Virus record (IMG/VR): IMGVR_UViG_3300036401_000795
Span: 1 to 29,252 of that record
Source: a virus
Length of the DNA: 29,252 nt
Reading direction: 5' to 3' (one strand)
This document shows positions 12,792 through 20,400 of this stretch, one piece after another (position 1 is the stretch's first letter; the number at the start of each line of letters is the position of its first letter). A model generated the notes under the pieces. The model worked only from the letters and a program-made list of their open reading frames with translations. It did not search any database and had not been told where the DNA came from. Made by a program: the position numbers and the translations under genes.

Positions 12792-13750
12792 GATGGTCCG
12801 TCGTCCGTCCATGTGGTGATGCCATCCTTGGCGCGGTAGACCACGGTCGATTCAGTCGCGTCCACCTGCTCGAACCAGTGCAACAGCGACGGCAGGAACA
12901 GGTGGTGCGAACATCCGGCCTTCTGCTCGCCCTCGGTGAGATGTCTCTTGTGCACGCTGCACCACCAGCCGCCGGGGACTAGCGTCTTCCCGACGTCGGG
13001 TGTGCCGACCGCCTGCGGCCCGCCGACCTCGGGCGTCACGTGCAGGCACGTGCGGCAGTGACGATCGGGGAACATCTCTTCGAAGCAGATCTTGTTCCAC
13101 TTGCAGGGCCGGCACTGGTACCAGTCCTGCTTGTTGCTGATGCGCTCGGGCAGCGTCTGCCGGCGGATGCCGCGCTCGGCGCGGTCGATGAACCGCTGCG
13201 CGGCGAGCCGGTTGAGCGGCACGCGCTCTTCGTAGATGCGGTCGTCGTCCTTGTTCACCGCCAGGTAGAGCGCGCGGTCGAGCTTCGCGCCGACCATGTA
13301 GACCTGCATCTGCGCGTAGTGCTCGGGACACGCCAGCTCGACGCCCTTCTTCGCCAGCTCGGTCCAGCGACTGTCGTTCGAGGTCTTGAGCTCGAGGATG
13401 TGCCAGGTCGCCGGCGCTTCGGGGATCCCGCGCACGATGCCATCCGGCGTGCCGCCGAAGTGGCCGTTGACGAACGACGCGCGTATCGGCAGCGCGAACT
13501 CGTAGCCGAGGTCGTGCAGGTCATCCAGCAGTTGCTTTTCCTCCTGGTCGCCGCGGCGCAGCAGGCGCACCATGCGCCCCTCGCGCTTGATCCTCTGGGC
13601 CCAGCGGAACGAGTACCACACCTTGCGCAGGCACTCCTCGCCGACTTCGGATGCGCCGAGGTGCAGGCGCCTGGAGTCCTCCTGGGTGTCGTGGGACCGC
13701 TGGAACAGGGCGGCGGTGACGAGCAGGGTGTTGTCAGGGACGGGAACCAT
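12788..13750 (-). CDS. RecB/Cas4-like PD-(D/E)XK exonuclease with Fe-S cluster motif
   Basis: A nuclease of about 320 residues. The core motifs are GGTPDGIV (catalytic Asp), ILELKTSN (E-x-K) and AQMQVYM (the RecB-family Q-x-x-x-Y motif). A Cys near the N-terminus (GEECLRKVWY) and C-x2-C-x5-C near the C-terminus (CRPCKWNKIC) match the four-Cys iron-sulphur cage of Cas4, AddB and Dna2. A second Cys cluster follows (CRTCLH and WWCSVHKRHLTEGEQKAGCSHH), an unusual C-terminal extension. The ATG at 13750 is chosen; GTG at 13777 is equally possible, and neither has a Shine-Dalgarno. It heads a leftward operon, divergent from the HTH regulator. The likely role is 5'-end resection in phage recombination with the Sak4-like ATPase and DUF669 proteins. 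Confidence 0.85.
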   Translation of the reverse strand: MVPVPDNTLLVTAALFQRSHDTQEDSRRLHLGASEVGEECLRKVWYSFRWAQRIKREGRMVRLLRRGDQEEKQLLDDLHDLGYEFALPIRASFVNGHFGGTPDGIVRGIPEAPATWHILELKTSNDSRWTELAKKGVELACPEHYAQMQVYMVGAKLDRALYLAVNKDDDRIYEERVPLNRLAAQRFIDRAERGIRRQTLPERISNKQDWYQCRPCKWNKICFEEMFPDRHCRTCLHVTPEVGGPQAVGTPDVGKTLVPGGWWCSVHKRHLTEGEQKAGCSHHLFLPSLLHWFEQVDATESTVVYRAKDGITTWTDDGPS

Positions 13751-13828
13751 GGGGAGGGAAGCGCGCCGGTCAGCCACCTTGCACTAGGAGAAGTCGGGGA
13801 GTCGTCAGATCCCGGCTGGCCGACGCGC

Positions 13829-13842
13829 GTAACACTTGTTAC
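13829..13842. promoter_or_regulatory. Operator-like inverted repeat GTAACA-CT-TGTTAC
   Basis: Perfect 6-bp arms around 2 bp lie 11 bp upstream of the HTH regulator ATG, in the 103-bp divergent gap between it and the RecB-like nuclease. This is the expected place for an autoregulatory operator controlling both directions. GCGTAACA is found again at 14077-14084, upstream of the ATPase gene, in a related arrangement. Confidence 0.55.
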
Positions 13843-13853
13843 CGTCTCCGCCG

Positions 13854-14081
13854 ATGGCTAGCAAGACCTCCAAGGCTTTCGACGCACTCCTTTCCGCGGC
13901 CGGCTACCTCTCGTACGACCAGCTCGCGACCGACACCGGGGTGGCTCGGCATACGCTCTGGCGTTGGCGCACCAGCGGGCCGCCCAAGCGCCGCAGCACG
14001 CTCGTGGCGACCGTGGCGAAGAAGCTCAAGATCACGCCGGCAGCGCTGGTTCGCACCCTCTCGCGGAAACGGGTTGCGTAA
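13854..14081 (+). CDS. Small Cro/XRE-like helix-turn-helix regulator
   Basis: A 75-residue DNA-binding protein. Helix-turn-helix pattern: LLSAAGYLSYDQLATDTGVARHTLWRWRTSG (residues about 10-40), with Gln-Leu-Ala, Thr-Gly-Val and His-Thr-Leu-Trp-Arg-Trp in the positions of the scaffold, turn and recognition helix. A second helical region follows (ATVAKKLKITPAALVRTLSRK), as in XRE proteins. The ATG at 13854 follows a 14-bp inverted repeat at 13829-13842. It sits at the divide between the leftward nuclease operon and the rightward ATPase operon, so it likely represses or times both. The frame's earlier TTG start is not favoured. Confidence 0.75.
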   Translation: MASKTSKAFDALLSAAGYLSYDQLATDTGVARHTLWRWRTSGPPKRRSTLVATVAKKLKITPAALVRTLSRKRVA

Positions 14082-14092
14082 CATCTGCACCA
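14077..14092. promoter_or_regulatory. Possible second operator half-site (GCGTAACA)
   Basis: GCGTAACA at 14077-14084 exactly repeats the left half of the operator-like site (with GCG before it) at 13827-13834, and is followed by a degenerate right half (TGCACC). It spans the end of the HTH gene and lies 22-37 bp before the ATG of the ATPase gene. This may be chance, as the site is only 8 bp. Confidence 0.3.
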
Positions 14093-14113
14093 TGGCTACG
14101 GTGCTCGGTCCCG

Positions 14114-14890
14114 ATGGCAATCTCCCTCGCGTCCCTTCGCAGCGAGCGCGCCTGCGAAGCTCCCCGGCTCGGCATCTACGGCCGGCCAGGCGTCGGCAAG
14201 ACGTCGTTGGCAGCGACCGCTCCGAATCCGGTCTTCATCCTGACCGAGGAAGGCCTCGGCACGATCAAGCCGACCCCGAAACACACGCCGCTCTGCCGCA
14301 CCTACGAGGAGGTGCTGCAGTGGGTGATGGCGCTGCGCGTCGAGGAGCACGACCGGCAGACCGCCGTGCTCGACTCGCTGGACGGGCTCGAGCCGTTGAT
14401 GATCGCGCACATCGCGCGGCAGGACGGCAAGACGGTGGAGGACTTCGCGCTCGGCAAGGGGAACTTCGGCTACGGCAAGGGCGCGAACCGGTTGGCCGAC
14501 GAGATGCGCACCTTCCTCGAGGCTCTCGACTCGCTGCGCGAAGCGAAGAACATGGCGGTCATCCTGATCGGTCACGACAAGGTGAAGCGGTTTGAGGCGC
14601 CCGACGTCGAGAGCTACGACCGCTATCAGATGGCCATCGAAGAGCGGTCTGCGCTGCACGTCATGAAGTGGCTCGACGCGCTGTCCTTCGCGCACTACCG
14701 GACCAGCGTCACGAAGGGCCAGGACGGCAAGGTCCGCGGCGTCGGCGCCGGCGAGCGGTTGCTGGCGCAAGACGAGTTGCCGAGTCGGATGGCGAAGAAC
14801 CGGTACGGAGCGCCGCGCGAGATCAGCATGAACGCGGCCGCGCAGGTTGGCGTGGTCGCGGCGTTGATGACGCCGGCGGTGAAACCGTGA
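14114..14890 (+). CDS. AAA_24 / Sak4-like recombination ATPase
   Basis: A 258-residue phage NTPase of the AAA_24 type (related to Sak4, a RecA-core single-strand annealing helper). Walker A is GRPGVGKT (23-30) in RLGIYGRPGVGKTSL. The Walker B-like strand is TAVLDSLDGLEPL. A sensor-like strand is MAVILIGHDKVKRFEAP, and a GKGNFGYGKGANRLADEMRT segment resembles this family. A longer upstream frame exists, but the ATG at 14114 precedes the domain naturally. It is followed by the prohibitin-like membrane protein (GTGA overlap) and then the DUF669 protein; ATPase plus DUF669 is a common pairing in phage recombination modules. Confidence 0.8.
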   Translation: MAISLASLRSERACEAPRLGIYGRPGVGKTSLAATAPNPVFILTEEGLGTIKPTPKHTPLCRTYEEVLQWVMALRVEEHDRQTAVLDSLDGLEPLMIAHIARQDGKTVEDFALGKGNFGYGKGANRLADEMRTFLEALDSLREAKNMAVILIGHDKVKRFEAPDVESYDRYQMAIEERSALHVMKWLDALSFAHYRTSVTKGQDGKVRGVGAGERLLAQDELPSRMAKNRYGAPREISMNAAAQVGVVAALMTPAVKP

Positions 14891-15306
14891 GCGACAGCAC
14901 CAAGGGCGCGCTGATCGGCACCATCATCGTTTGGGTGATCCTGCTCGGCGTCCTCGGCAGCTGCTGGGCCCTGCCGCACTACAACGTGTGGCAGCAGGGA
15001 CTCGCCGGCGAAGCGGAGCTCAAGCGCGCGTCGCAGAACCGACAGATCGCCGTGCAGGAAGCCGAGGCGAAGCACGAGGCGGCGAAGGCGCTCGCGCAGG
15101 CCGAGATCGAGCGCGCCAAGGGCGTCGCCGAAGCCAACCGCATCATCGGCGAGAGCCTGCACGGCAACGAGGACTACCTGCGCTACCTCTGGGTGCAAGG
15201 CCTCGAGCACGCCGAAACGTCGGTCATCTACGTGCCGACCGAAGCCAACCTTCCCCTGCTGGAAGCAACTCGACTCACCAACAAACCCCAACCCCAACCG
15301 AAGTAA
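14887..15306 (+). CDS. Mini-prohibitin/SPFH-like membrane protein
   Basis: A 139-residue protein starting at GTG 14887 (overlapping the previous stop). Residues 8-30 form one transmembrane helix (GALIGTIIVWVILLGVLGSCWALP). After a short linker there is a charged helix rich in Ala/Glu/Lys (residues about 42-85), then a segment very like the C-terminal part of stomatin/prohibitin proteins: ERAKGVAEANRIIGESL, YLRYLWVQGLEHAETSVIYVPTEANLPLLEA. The SPFH core that normally lies between is absent, so this is a membrane anchor plus the oligomerising C-terminal part only. It lies inside the recombination operon between the ATPase and DUF669 protein, so it may tether phage DNA work to the membrane or block a host SPFH/FtsH system. 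Confidence 0.65.
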   Translation: MSDSTKGALIGTIIVWVILLGVLGSCWALPHYNVWQQGLAGEAELKRASQNRQIAVQEAEAKHEAAKALAQAEIERAKGVAEANRIIGESLHGNEDYLRYLWVQGLEHAETSVIYVPTEANLPLLEATRLTNKPQPQPK

Positions 15307-15308
15307 CC

Positions 15309-15806
15309 ATGGTTCAGATCGACTTCGACGCTAACGCCTACGAGCCCGACGCCGGCTTCGAGGCTCTCCCCGCCGGCCAGTACATCGCGCACATCACCAA
15401 CAGCGACAAGCGCAACGCGAAGACCGGCAACGGCTGGTACCTCTGGTTCGAGTTCGAGATCCGCGAAGGCGCCGCGGCGGGTCGCAAGGTCTGGATGAAC
15501 CTGAACCTCGGCAACACGAACACCGAGGCGGTGCGCATCGCGAACGCGCAGTTCTCTGCGCTCTGCCGAGCGGTCGGGAAGATGCGCGTCGCCGACACGA
15601 GCGAGCTCCACATGCTCCCGGTGGAGATCAAACTCACGAAGCGTGAGGCAAGGGACGGCTACGACGCCAGCAACGAGGTCCGCGGCTTCAAGACCGTTGG
15701 CCGTGTTGCTGGCGCCGCGGCTTCTTCTGCTCCTGCCCCTGCTCCTGCGCCAGTTGCGGCAGCCGGGCCGCCCGCGAAGCCAGGCGAGGCGAACTGGCGG
15801 CGATGA
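15309..15806 (+). CDS. DUF669 protein, probable ssDNA-binding protein
   Basis: A 165-residue DUF669-type protein: FDANAYEPDAGFEALPAGQYIAHITNSDKR at the start, WYLWFEFEIREGAAAGRKVWMNLNL, then NAQFSALCRAVGK and KREARDGYDASNEVRGFKTV. These match the phage DUF669 pattern (AGxYxAxI...W.fe..eG...gR..w..l). The last 40 residues are an Ala/Pro-rich linker ending GEANWRR, with no acidic SSB tip. It starts 2 nt after the stop of the prohibitin-like gene. It likely binds single-stranded DNA together with the Sak4-like ATPase. A second, more divergent DUF669-like protein occurs at 1387-1821. Confidence 0.8.
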   Translation: MVQIDFDANAYEPDAGFEALPAGQYIAHITNSDKRNAKTGNGWYLWFEFEIREGAAAGRKVWMNLNLGNTNTEAVRIANAQFSALCRAVGKMRVADTSELHMLPVEIKLTKREARDGYDASNEVRGFKTVGRVAGAAASSAPAPAPAPVAAAGPPAKPGEANWRR

Positions 15807-16111
15807 GCCGGCGTGAAATCGAAGAAGCGACCGTGCGCGAGCGCGGCCGCTGCCTGTGGGTGCTCGATCAGATCATGGTGGAGCTCAAGAGCGAGCTCGA
15901 CCGCAAGCTCCTGATCGAGAGTGAGCGCCATGTTATCGAAGTGAAGGTGAAGCTGGCGCGTGCGATCGTCGCCAAGGCGCGGCGGGGCATCGTCAGCGGT
16001 GCAAGGCCGAAAGGAGTGATTCCCGATGGATGCTCAGACGATCACGATGCCGGTGGGGGAAGCGAAGGAACGGCTCAGGGCCTACCGCAAGCGACTCCAC
16101 CGGAAAGCTGA
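15803..16111 (+). CDS. Hypothetical charged helical protein (102 aa)
   Basis: The ATG overlaps the previous stop (ATGA). The first 65 residues form long charged helices (REIEEATVRERGRCLWVLDQIMVELKSELDRKLLIES, HVIEVKVKLARAIVAKARRG). The last 30 residues overlap the following gene in another frame and are Gly/Ser/Asp-rich. The product looks like a small helical or coiled-coil protein. No family is recognised; co-transcription with DUF669 suggests a DNA-metabolism accessory. Confidence 0.55.
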   Translation: MSRREIEEATVRERGRCLWVLDQIMVELKSELDRKLLIESERHVIEVKVKLARAIVAKARRGIVSGARPKGVIPDGCSDDHDAGGGSEGTAQGLPQATPPES

Positions 16112-16634
16112 TGCCGAGTTCGAAGCGATCGCCGCCGGCTACGAGGAGCTGGCGAAGGGTCGTCGGCTGATCGACGTGGAGGTCGCGCTGCAGGCCTGCC
16201 CGCGCGATGCGAAAGGCCGGCCGCGACTGGCGATCGCACGCAGTGATCGGCGCGAGGTCCGGTACTGGCGCAACAGCGGCCAGGACGTGTTCGGCAGTGA
16301 TGCCAATGCCAGCTCATGGGGTCGCCCGCGTGGCGGCGCCACACTGCGGCGTCGCTTTCGTGTGCCGCTGCCGAGCGGCGTTTCGCCGGACGACGGCTAC
16401 GCCATGGTGCCGTTGGTGCCACCCGAAGCTCTGGAGACGGCCGGCAATCCGGCCCTGTACGGCTGCTTCACGTTGTGGGAGGTCGAACAGTGGCAGGACC
16501 GGACGCGCGTGTTGCCAGACCGTGACCCGTTCCTGTTGCAACATCTCGGCGGCTCCCTCTACGTTGTGCTGGCCGAATGGGACCTGACCGATCTCGAGCG
16601 AGCAGTGATGTCGGGGCGCCGGCCGACGGAGTGA
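16026..16634 (+). CDS. Hypothetical 202-aa protein
   Basis: The ATG at 16026 has AAAGGAG about 9 nt upstream and overlaps the previous gene by 86 nt. The N-terminal 50 residues are a charged helix (EAKERLRAYRKRLHRKADAEFEAIAAGYEELAKG). The rest is Arg/Trp/Gly-rich with strands (DVFGSDANASSWGRPRGGATLRRRFRVPLP, VPLVPPEALE, CFTLWEVEQW, LGGSLYVVLAEWDLTDLERAVM). It could be a structural or nucleic-acid-binding protein. I could not match it to a family. It ends in a GTGA overlap with the nuclease-like gene. Confidence 0.65.
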   Translation: MDAQTITMPVGEAKERLRAYRKRLHRKADAEFEAIAAGYEELAKGRRLIDVEVALQACPRDAKGRPRLAIARSDRREVRYWRNSGQDVFGSDANASSWGRPRGGATLRRRFRVPLPSGVSPDDGYAMVPLVPPEALETAGNPALYGCFTLWEVEQWQDRTRVLPDRDPFLLQHLGGSLYVVLAEWDLTDLERAVMSGRRPTE

Positions 16635-17131
16635 AGAAGAAGCGCAAGAAGGCGATACCGGTGACCAGCATGGCGCTCGCCGAGTGCCGTGCTCGTGGAT
16701 GGGATGCCGACAAGGTGGAGCAGCGGATCCCGCATTGCTTCGTCACGCGCGACCTGTTCGGATGCATCGACATCGTGGCGATGACCGGGATCACCTTCCT
16801 CGGCATCCAAGTCACCAGCGGCAGCGGTGGCAACCATGCGGCGCGGCGCGCGAAGGCGATCGCCGAGCCGCGCCTACGCCGCTGGCTCGAGCTCGGCGGC
16901 CGCTTCGAAGTCTGGTCCTACGCGCTGCGCGGAGCGAGGGGGAAGCGGAAGCTCTACGATCTGCGCGAGGACCCGGTGACGCTAGCGGACCTCAGTGCAC
17001 CGGCGCCGGCGGCGGAGGCAACGGTGGCACCGCCGCCTGATTCACCGTCTGGAACGCCGCCAGCAGCGCCTCCATCGAGTCCCCCGCCGCGTTCACCAGC
17101 AGCACCAGCTCCTGACGCTTGGCCTCTTTGA
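16631..17131 (+). CDS. PD-(D/E)XK-like endonuclease/resolvase-like protein
   Basis: The GTG at 16631 starts after an overlap of 4 nt; the frame is open further up but only as shadow. The core looks like a small PD-(D/E)XK fold: HCFVTRDLFGCIDIVAMTGITFLGIQVTS, with Asp in the D position followed by a strand I-Q-V-T in the place of the E-x-K, then a Lys in RRAKAI and helices with WLELGGRFEVWSYALRG. A Gln-x-Thr pattern instead of E-x-K is seen in some diverged phage relatives, so catalysis is not assured. The Pro/Ala-rich tail (from about residue 120) overlaps the convergent lipoprotein gene over 140 nt and may be dispensable. A Holliday-junction or structure-specific nuclease role is inferred. 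Confidence 0.5.
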   Translation: MKKKRKKAIPVTSMALAECRARGWDADKVEQRIPHCFVTRDLFGCIDIVAMTGITFLGIQVTSGSGGNHAARRAKAIAEPRLRRWLELGGRFEVWSYALRGARGKRKLYDLREDPVTLADLSAPAPAAEATVAPPPDSPSGTPPAAPPSSPPPRSPAAPAPDAWPL

Positions 17132-17267
17132 TCGCGCCGGCCACGGCGAAGCTGTTGATCGTGGTGATGATCGCGGCGCGGAACAGCGCGACCTGTTGAG
17201 GAGCGGGGACGCTGGTGCAGCTCGTGAGCAGCAACAGCACGGCGAGCAGAATGGTCTTCATCGGCAT
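16992..17267 (-). CDS. Small lipoprotein, possible outer spanin
   Basis: A 91-residue protein with a clear lipoprotein signal: MPMKTILLAVLLLLTSC, with LTSC as lipobox and Cys at 17. The mature part is short, helical and partly hydrophobic (VALFRAAIITTINSFAVAGAIKEAKRQELVLLVNAAGDSMEALLAAF) and ends with a proline-rich stretch (PPLPPPPAP). The ATG at 17267 has AAAGAGAG as ribosome-binding site; a second ATG at 17261 would overlap the previous stop (ATGA). A small lipoprotein next to a small single-TM protein in a late phage gene block suggests an Rz1-like outer spanin, but outer spanins are usually Pro-rich with little helix, so the role is uncertain. Confidence 0.6.
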   Translation of the reverse strand: MPMKTILLAVLLLLTSCTSVPAPQQVALFRAAIITTINSFAVAGAIKEAKRQELVLLVNAAGDSMEALLAAFQTVNQAAVPPLPPPPAPVH

Positions 17268-17479
17268 CGACTCTCTTTCACAACGGTTAGCAGGGACTCG
17301 GTGTACTCGCGCCGCGCGGCCGCCCTATCTTCTCGGTCCGCAGCGCGATCTCGATCACAAGCCGCGCGTTCCGCACGCAGGGCTTTCAGGAACAGGAACT
17401 GAGTCACGATCACAGCCGCGCCGACAACGGTGTTGCCGACGAGCGACCAGATGTCGGTGATGGTCGCCTGCGCGATCAT
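17258..17479 (-). CDS. Small single-TM coiled-coil protein (holin- or Rz-like?)
   Basis: A 73-residue protein whose ATG overlaps the polyvalent-protein stop (ATGA). One hydrophobic segment (residues about 10-33: IWSLVGNTVVGAAVIVTQFLFLKAL) is followed by a charged helix (RAERAACDRDRAADREDRAAARREYTESLLTV). This is the topology of an inner-membrane spanin (N-terminal TM plus periplasmic coiled coil), although it is short, or of a holin/antiholin-like protein. It lies directly before the lipoprotein gene, with which it overlaps, supporting a paired function in lysis. No endolysin was found in the window. Confidence 0.6.
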   Translation of the reverse strand: MIAQATITDIWSLVGNTVVGAAVIVTQFLFLKALRAERAACDRDRAADREDRAAARREYTESLLTVVKESRCR

Positions 17480-20400
17480 CGGTTGACTCGGGCCATGGCC
17501 TGCTGCGCAATCTCTCGCACCTGTTGGTCTGCCTGTTCGCGGGTGAGGCGTCCCGCTCTCTGGTTGCGGTGAAGCTCGGCGATTCGGGTCACGGCGATGT
17601 TGACCACGTTCCGGTTCTCCAGTCCGCGGTAGCCGAGCAGGCCGCTGCCGTGCTGCTGCTGCAGAGTGCGCTGCAGGTCGTAGAGGTCTTCGACTGCGCG
17701 ACTGCGCGTGTTCTCGCGCATGAACGCGCGACCGACGAGCGGCAGCTTGCCTGCCGAGAAGCCCTCCTTCGTGGCAGCGCCGCCGAGGGTGGCCACATCC
17801 GTCGTGATGTCCACGGCACGGCCATAGAGACCGCCACTCGCCGTGTCCAGGAACCGGTCGATCTTCGCCGGCGAGAGGTTCAACACCTGGCCGAGCAGCA
17901 CCGCGGGCTCGCGCGTGTAGGGCATCATCTGCTCGGCCGGCACGCGCCCCTGCAGCATCCAGTCCGGCACGGTCGGGCGTCCGGAGTAGAGGCTGCGATT
18001 CATCATCCACTCGAGCTCCGGCGCCGCGATGTTCGGCACGATGTTGCTCGGCAGGAAGGACAGCGCGAGGTTCTTCACGAACTCGCCCACCTCGAGCGGG
18101 TGCTTCTCGACGGCCTGTCCCAGCAGCGCCTCGGGTGTCGAACCGAACAGCATGCCGAGCTCGCGCTTGCGGATCCGGAACGGCGCGTCGATGCCGGGCA
18201 GCCTGAACCACCAGAAGCTGGCGCGATCCTGCTCGGTCAGGTCTTGGTACCACGGCTCGTCCTTGTTCAGCCACCAGAGCACGATGCTCGGCGCTGCGAG
18301 GCCGAGGAACCCGCGCATCAGTGCGCGCTGCTGCTTCTCCTTGCCCTCGATGCCGCCGAACATGCGCATCGCCTGCTCGGTCGCGTTGATGGGCGCTTTG
18401 AGGTAGGCGATGATCTGGTTGGCCGCGCGCGAGACAGTGCCGCCGCGCGCGAAGTCCACGGTGATCTTCTGGGCCGCTTCCATGCCCAGTTGGTTCGCCT
18501 CGAGCTCCGACTTGCCGGACGCGAGCGCCTGGTCGCGCACGTACTTGAACTCGTCCAGGCGTGGGCCTTGCTCGCCGATCGACAACTTGCGCGCCAGCGC
18601 TGAGCTCACCCGCTCGAGCAGCTGCATGGAACCCTTGCTGGCCGTGAGCTCCGAGCCGCTGAACGTGCTCTCGAAACCGCCGCCAAGGTTGCGCCACAGC
18701 TTCGCGGTCTCGCCGTCTTTGGCGACTTCCACCATGCCGGCGATCGAGTGCCCAAGCGCCGAGAAGATGCCGAACGGCATCGGCCGGTCCGAGAACAGGA
18801 ACTTGTTGATCGAGTCCGGGATGATCTGCGCGAGCGCGAAGACCGGGTTCAGCACCGTGCCGCCGAGGCGCCCGAGCGACGCCGGCAGCGTCAGCGCGCC
18901 GCGCCAGAACGGCGGCAGCCCGTCGATGACAGTCTGTCGCGTGCCCAGGTCGCGCATCCGTTCGAAGGTCTCCTGATTGACCTCGAGCCACAGCACCTTG
19001 CCGTCCATGTTCGCGGCGATCTGGCGGGCCTCCCGCGACGGCAGACTAGCGATCTCGCCAGGCTGGAAGTGTGGCGTGTAGGCGACCACGGGTCGTGCAC
19101 CCTTCGGCGCCCGCTCCTGGCCCCACAGCGTGATGGCGCCGCCGAGGTCATCGCCCGAGTCCATGATCTGCTGGATCGTCTTCGCCACGAGCTCGGCCGA
19201 CGGGTTCTTCGTGTTGGTCAGCGCTTTCACCACCTCCTCGATCGCCACGTGGCGCGGGATGCGATCGCGCGCGACCTCGGTCACGAGGCCGCCGGTCTTC
19301 TGGTGCACGAGGCCGAACTTGAGCAGGGCCTTCATCGCCATGCCACGGTGCACGTCGGTGATGACGCGGCCGACCAGGCGCTCGACCGACTCGCGCGGAT
19401 CCTGGATCTCCTGGTGCGTGCTGCCGGTCTGGTGGCGAACGCTCGAGCCGACTTCGGGCCCGCGCAGGCTGGCGATGCGCGCGCGTTGCGGACCTTCCAT
19501 CACCCGATCGAAGGGGATGTAGTACTGGTAGCCCTTGTCGGTGATGTCGCCCGTCTCCGGGTCGCGCTGCACGCGCTTGAACTTCTCCACCTGCTCGCGC
19601 GTGAACAGGCCCCCTTCCACCGCGTAGTCGAACACGCGGTCGAAGAAGCCGCGGATCCGGTCAGCGAAACCGCGGACCTCAGGGAAGCGGTCCTCGACCT
19701 CGGTCACGGTGCGCAGCAGGTCGTCGAGCGGTGCGTTGGTGGTCTTGCCCTTGGCGGAGATCTCCAGAGAGTGCTGGGCCACCATCCACGTCGTGAAGTC
19801 GCGCCAACGCTCGGCGCCGATGTCGTTGAAGATGTCCTTGAAGGACTCGCCAGTCTCCTTACCGAGCAGGCTCACGGTGCCGTGGCCCATGAACCGCTCG
19901 GCGATGCGCGGGGCGGTGCGCTGCAGAAGGTCGATCTCGCGCGCTGGATCGGCCAGCGGCCCCGCCTCGCGGATGGTGTCGCGCGCCTGCTCCTTCGTCA
20001 TGCCCTGGCTGGTCAGCGCCTCCACTTGCGCGCGCTCGAGCCCCAGCGTGTCGTGCACGACCTGGGTCTGCATCGCGCGCCAGGCCTGCCTCAGCGCCGC
20101 CTGCGCCCGCGCCGGCGTCGTGTCCGTCATCACCCCGCGAGCCTGGAGTTGCTGCGCGCTCTCCTGGTCCTCGATGAACTGCACCGTGCTGGCGACACGC
20201 TTCGTCGCGCCGATGTCGCGCCATTGGCGCAGCGCGCCCTGGATCCGCTGCATCTGCCGGAGCAGCGTCGGGTCCTTGGCGAGCCACTGCATCGCCTTGT
20301 CGTAGGCGGCGCCGGTCTCCTTCTGCAGGATCGGATCGTCGAGCATCCACCGTGCCCAGAACTCCGCCCACGCCTCGCTGCGCTGGCTGTTCTTCGGCAG

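Noticed and set aside
13114-13125. ACTGGTACCAGT palindrome matching the ACTGGTAcc motif of the 3531-3644 junction
   Set aside because: It lies inside the nuclease gene and comes from Trp-Tyr codons (TGGTAC). The same hexamer occurs in several unrelated coding places, so it is most likely chance.
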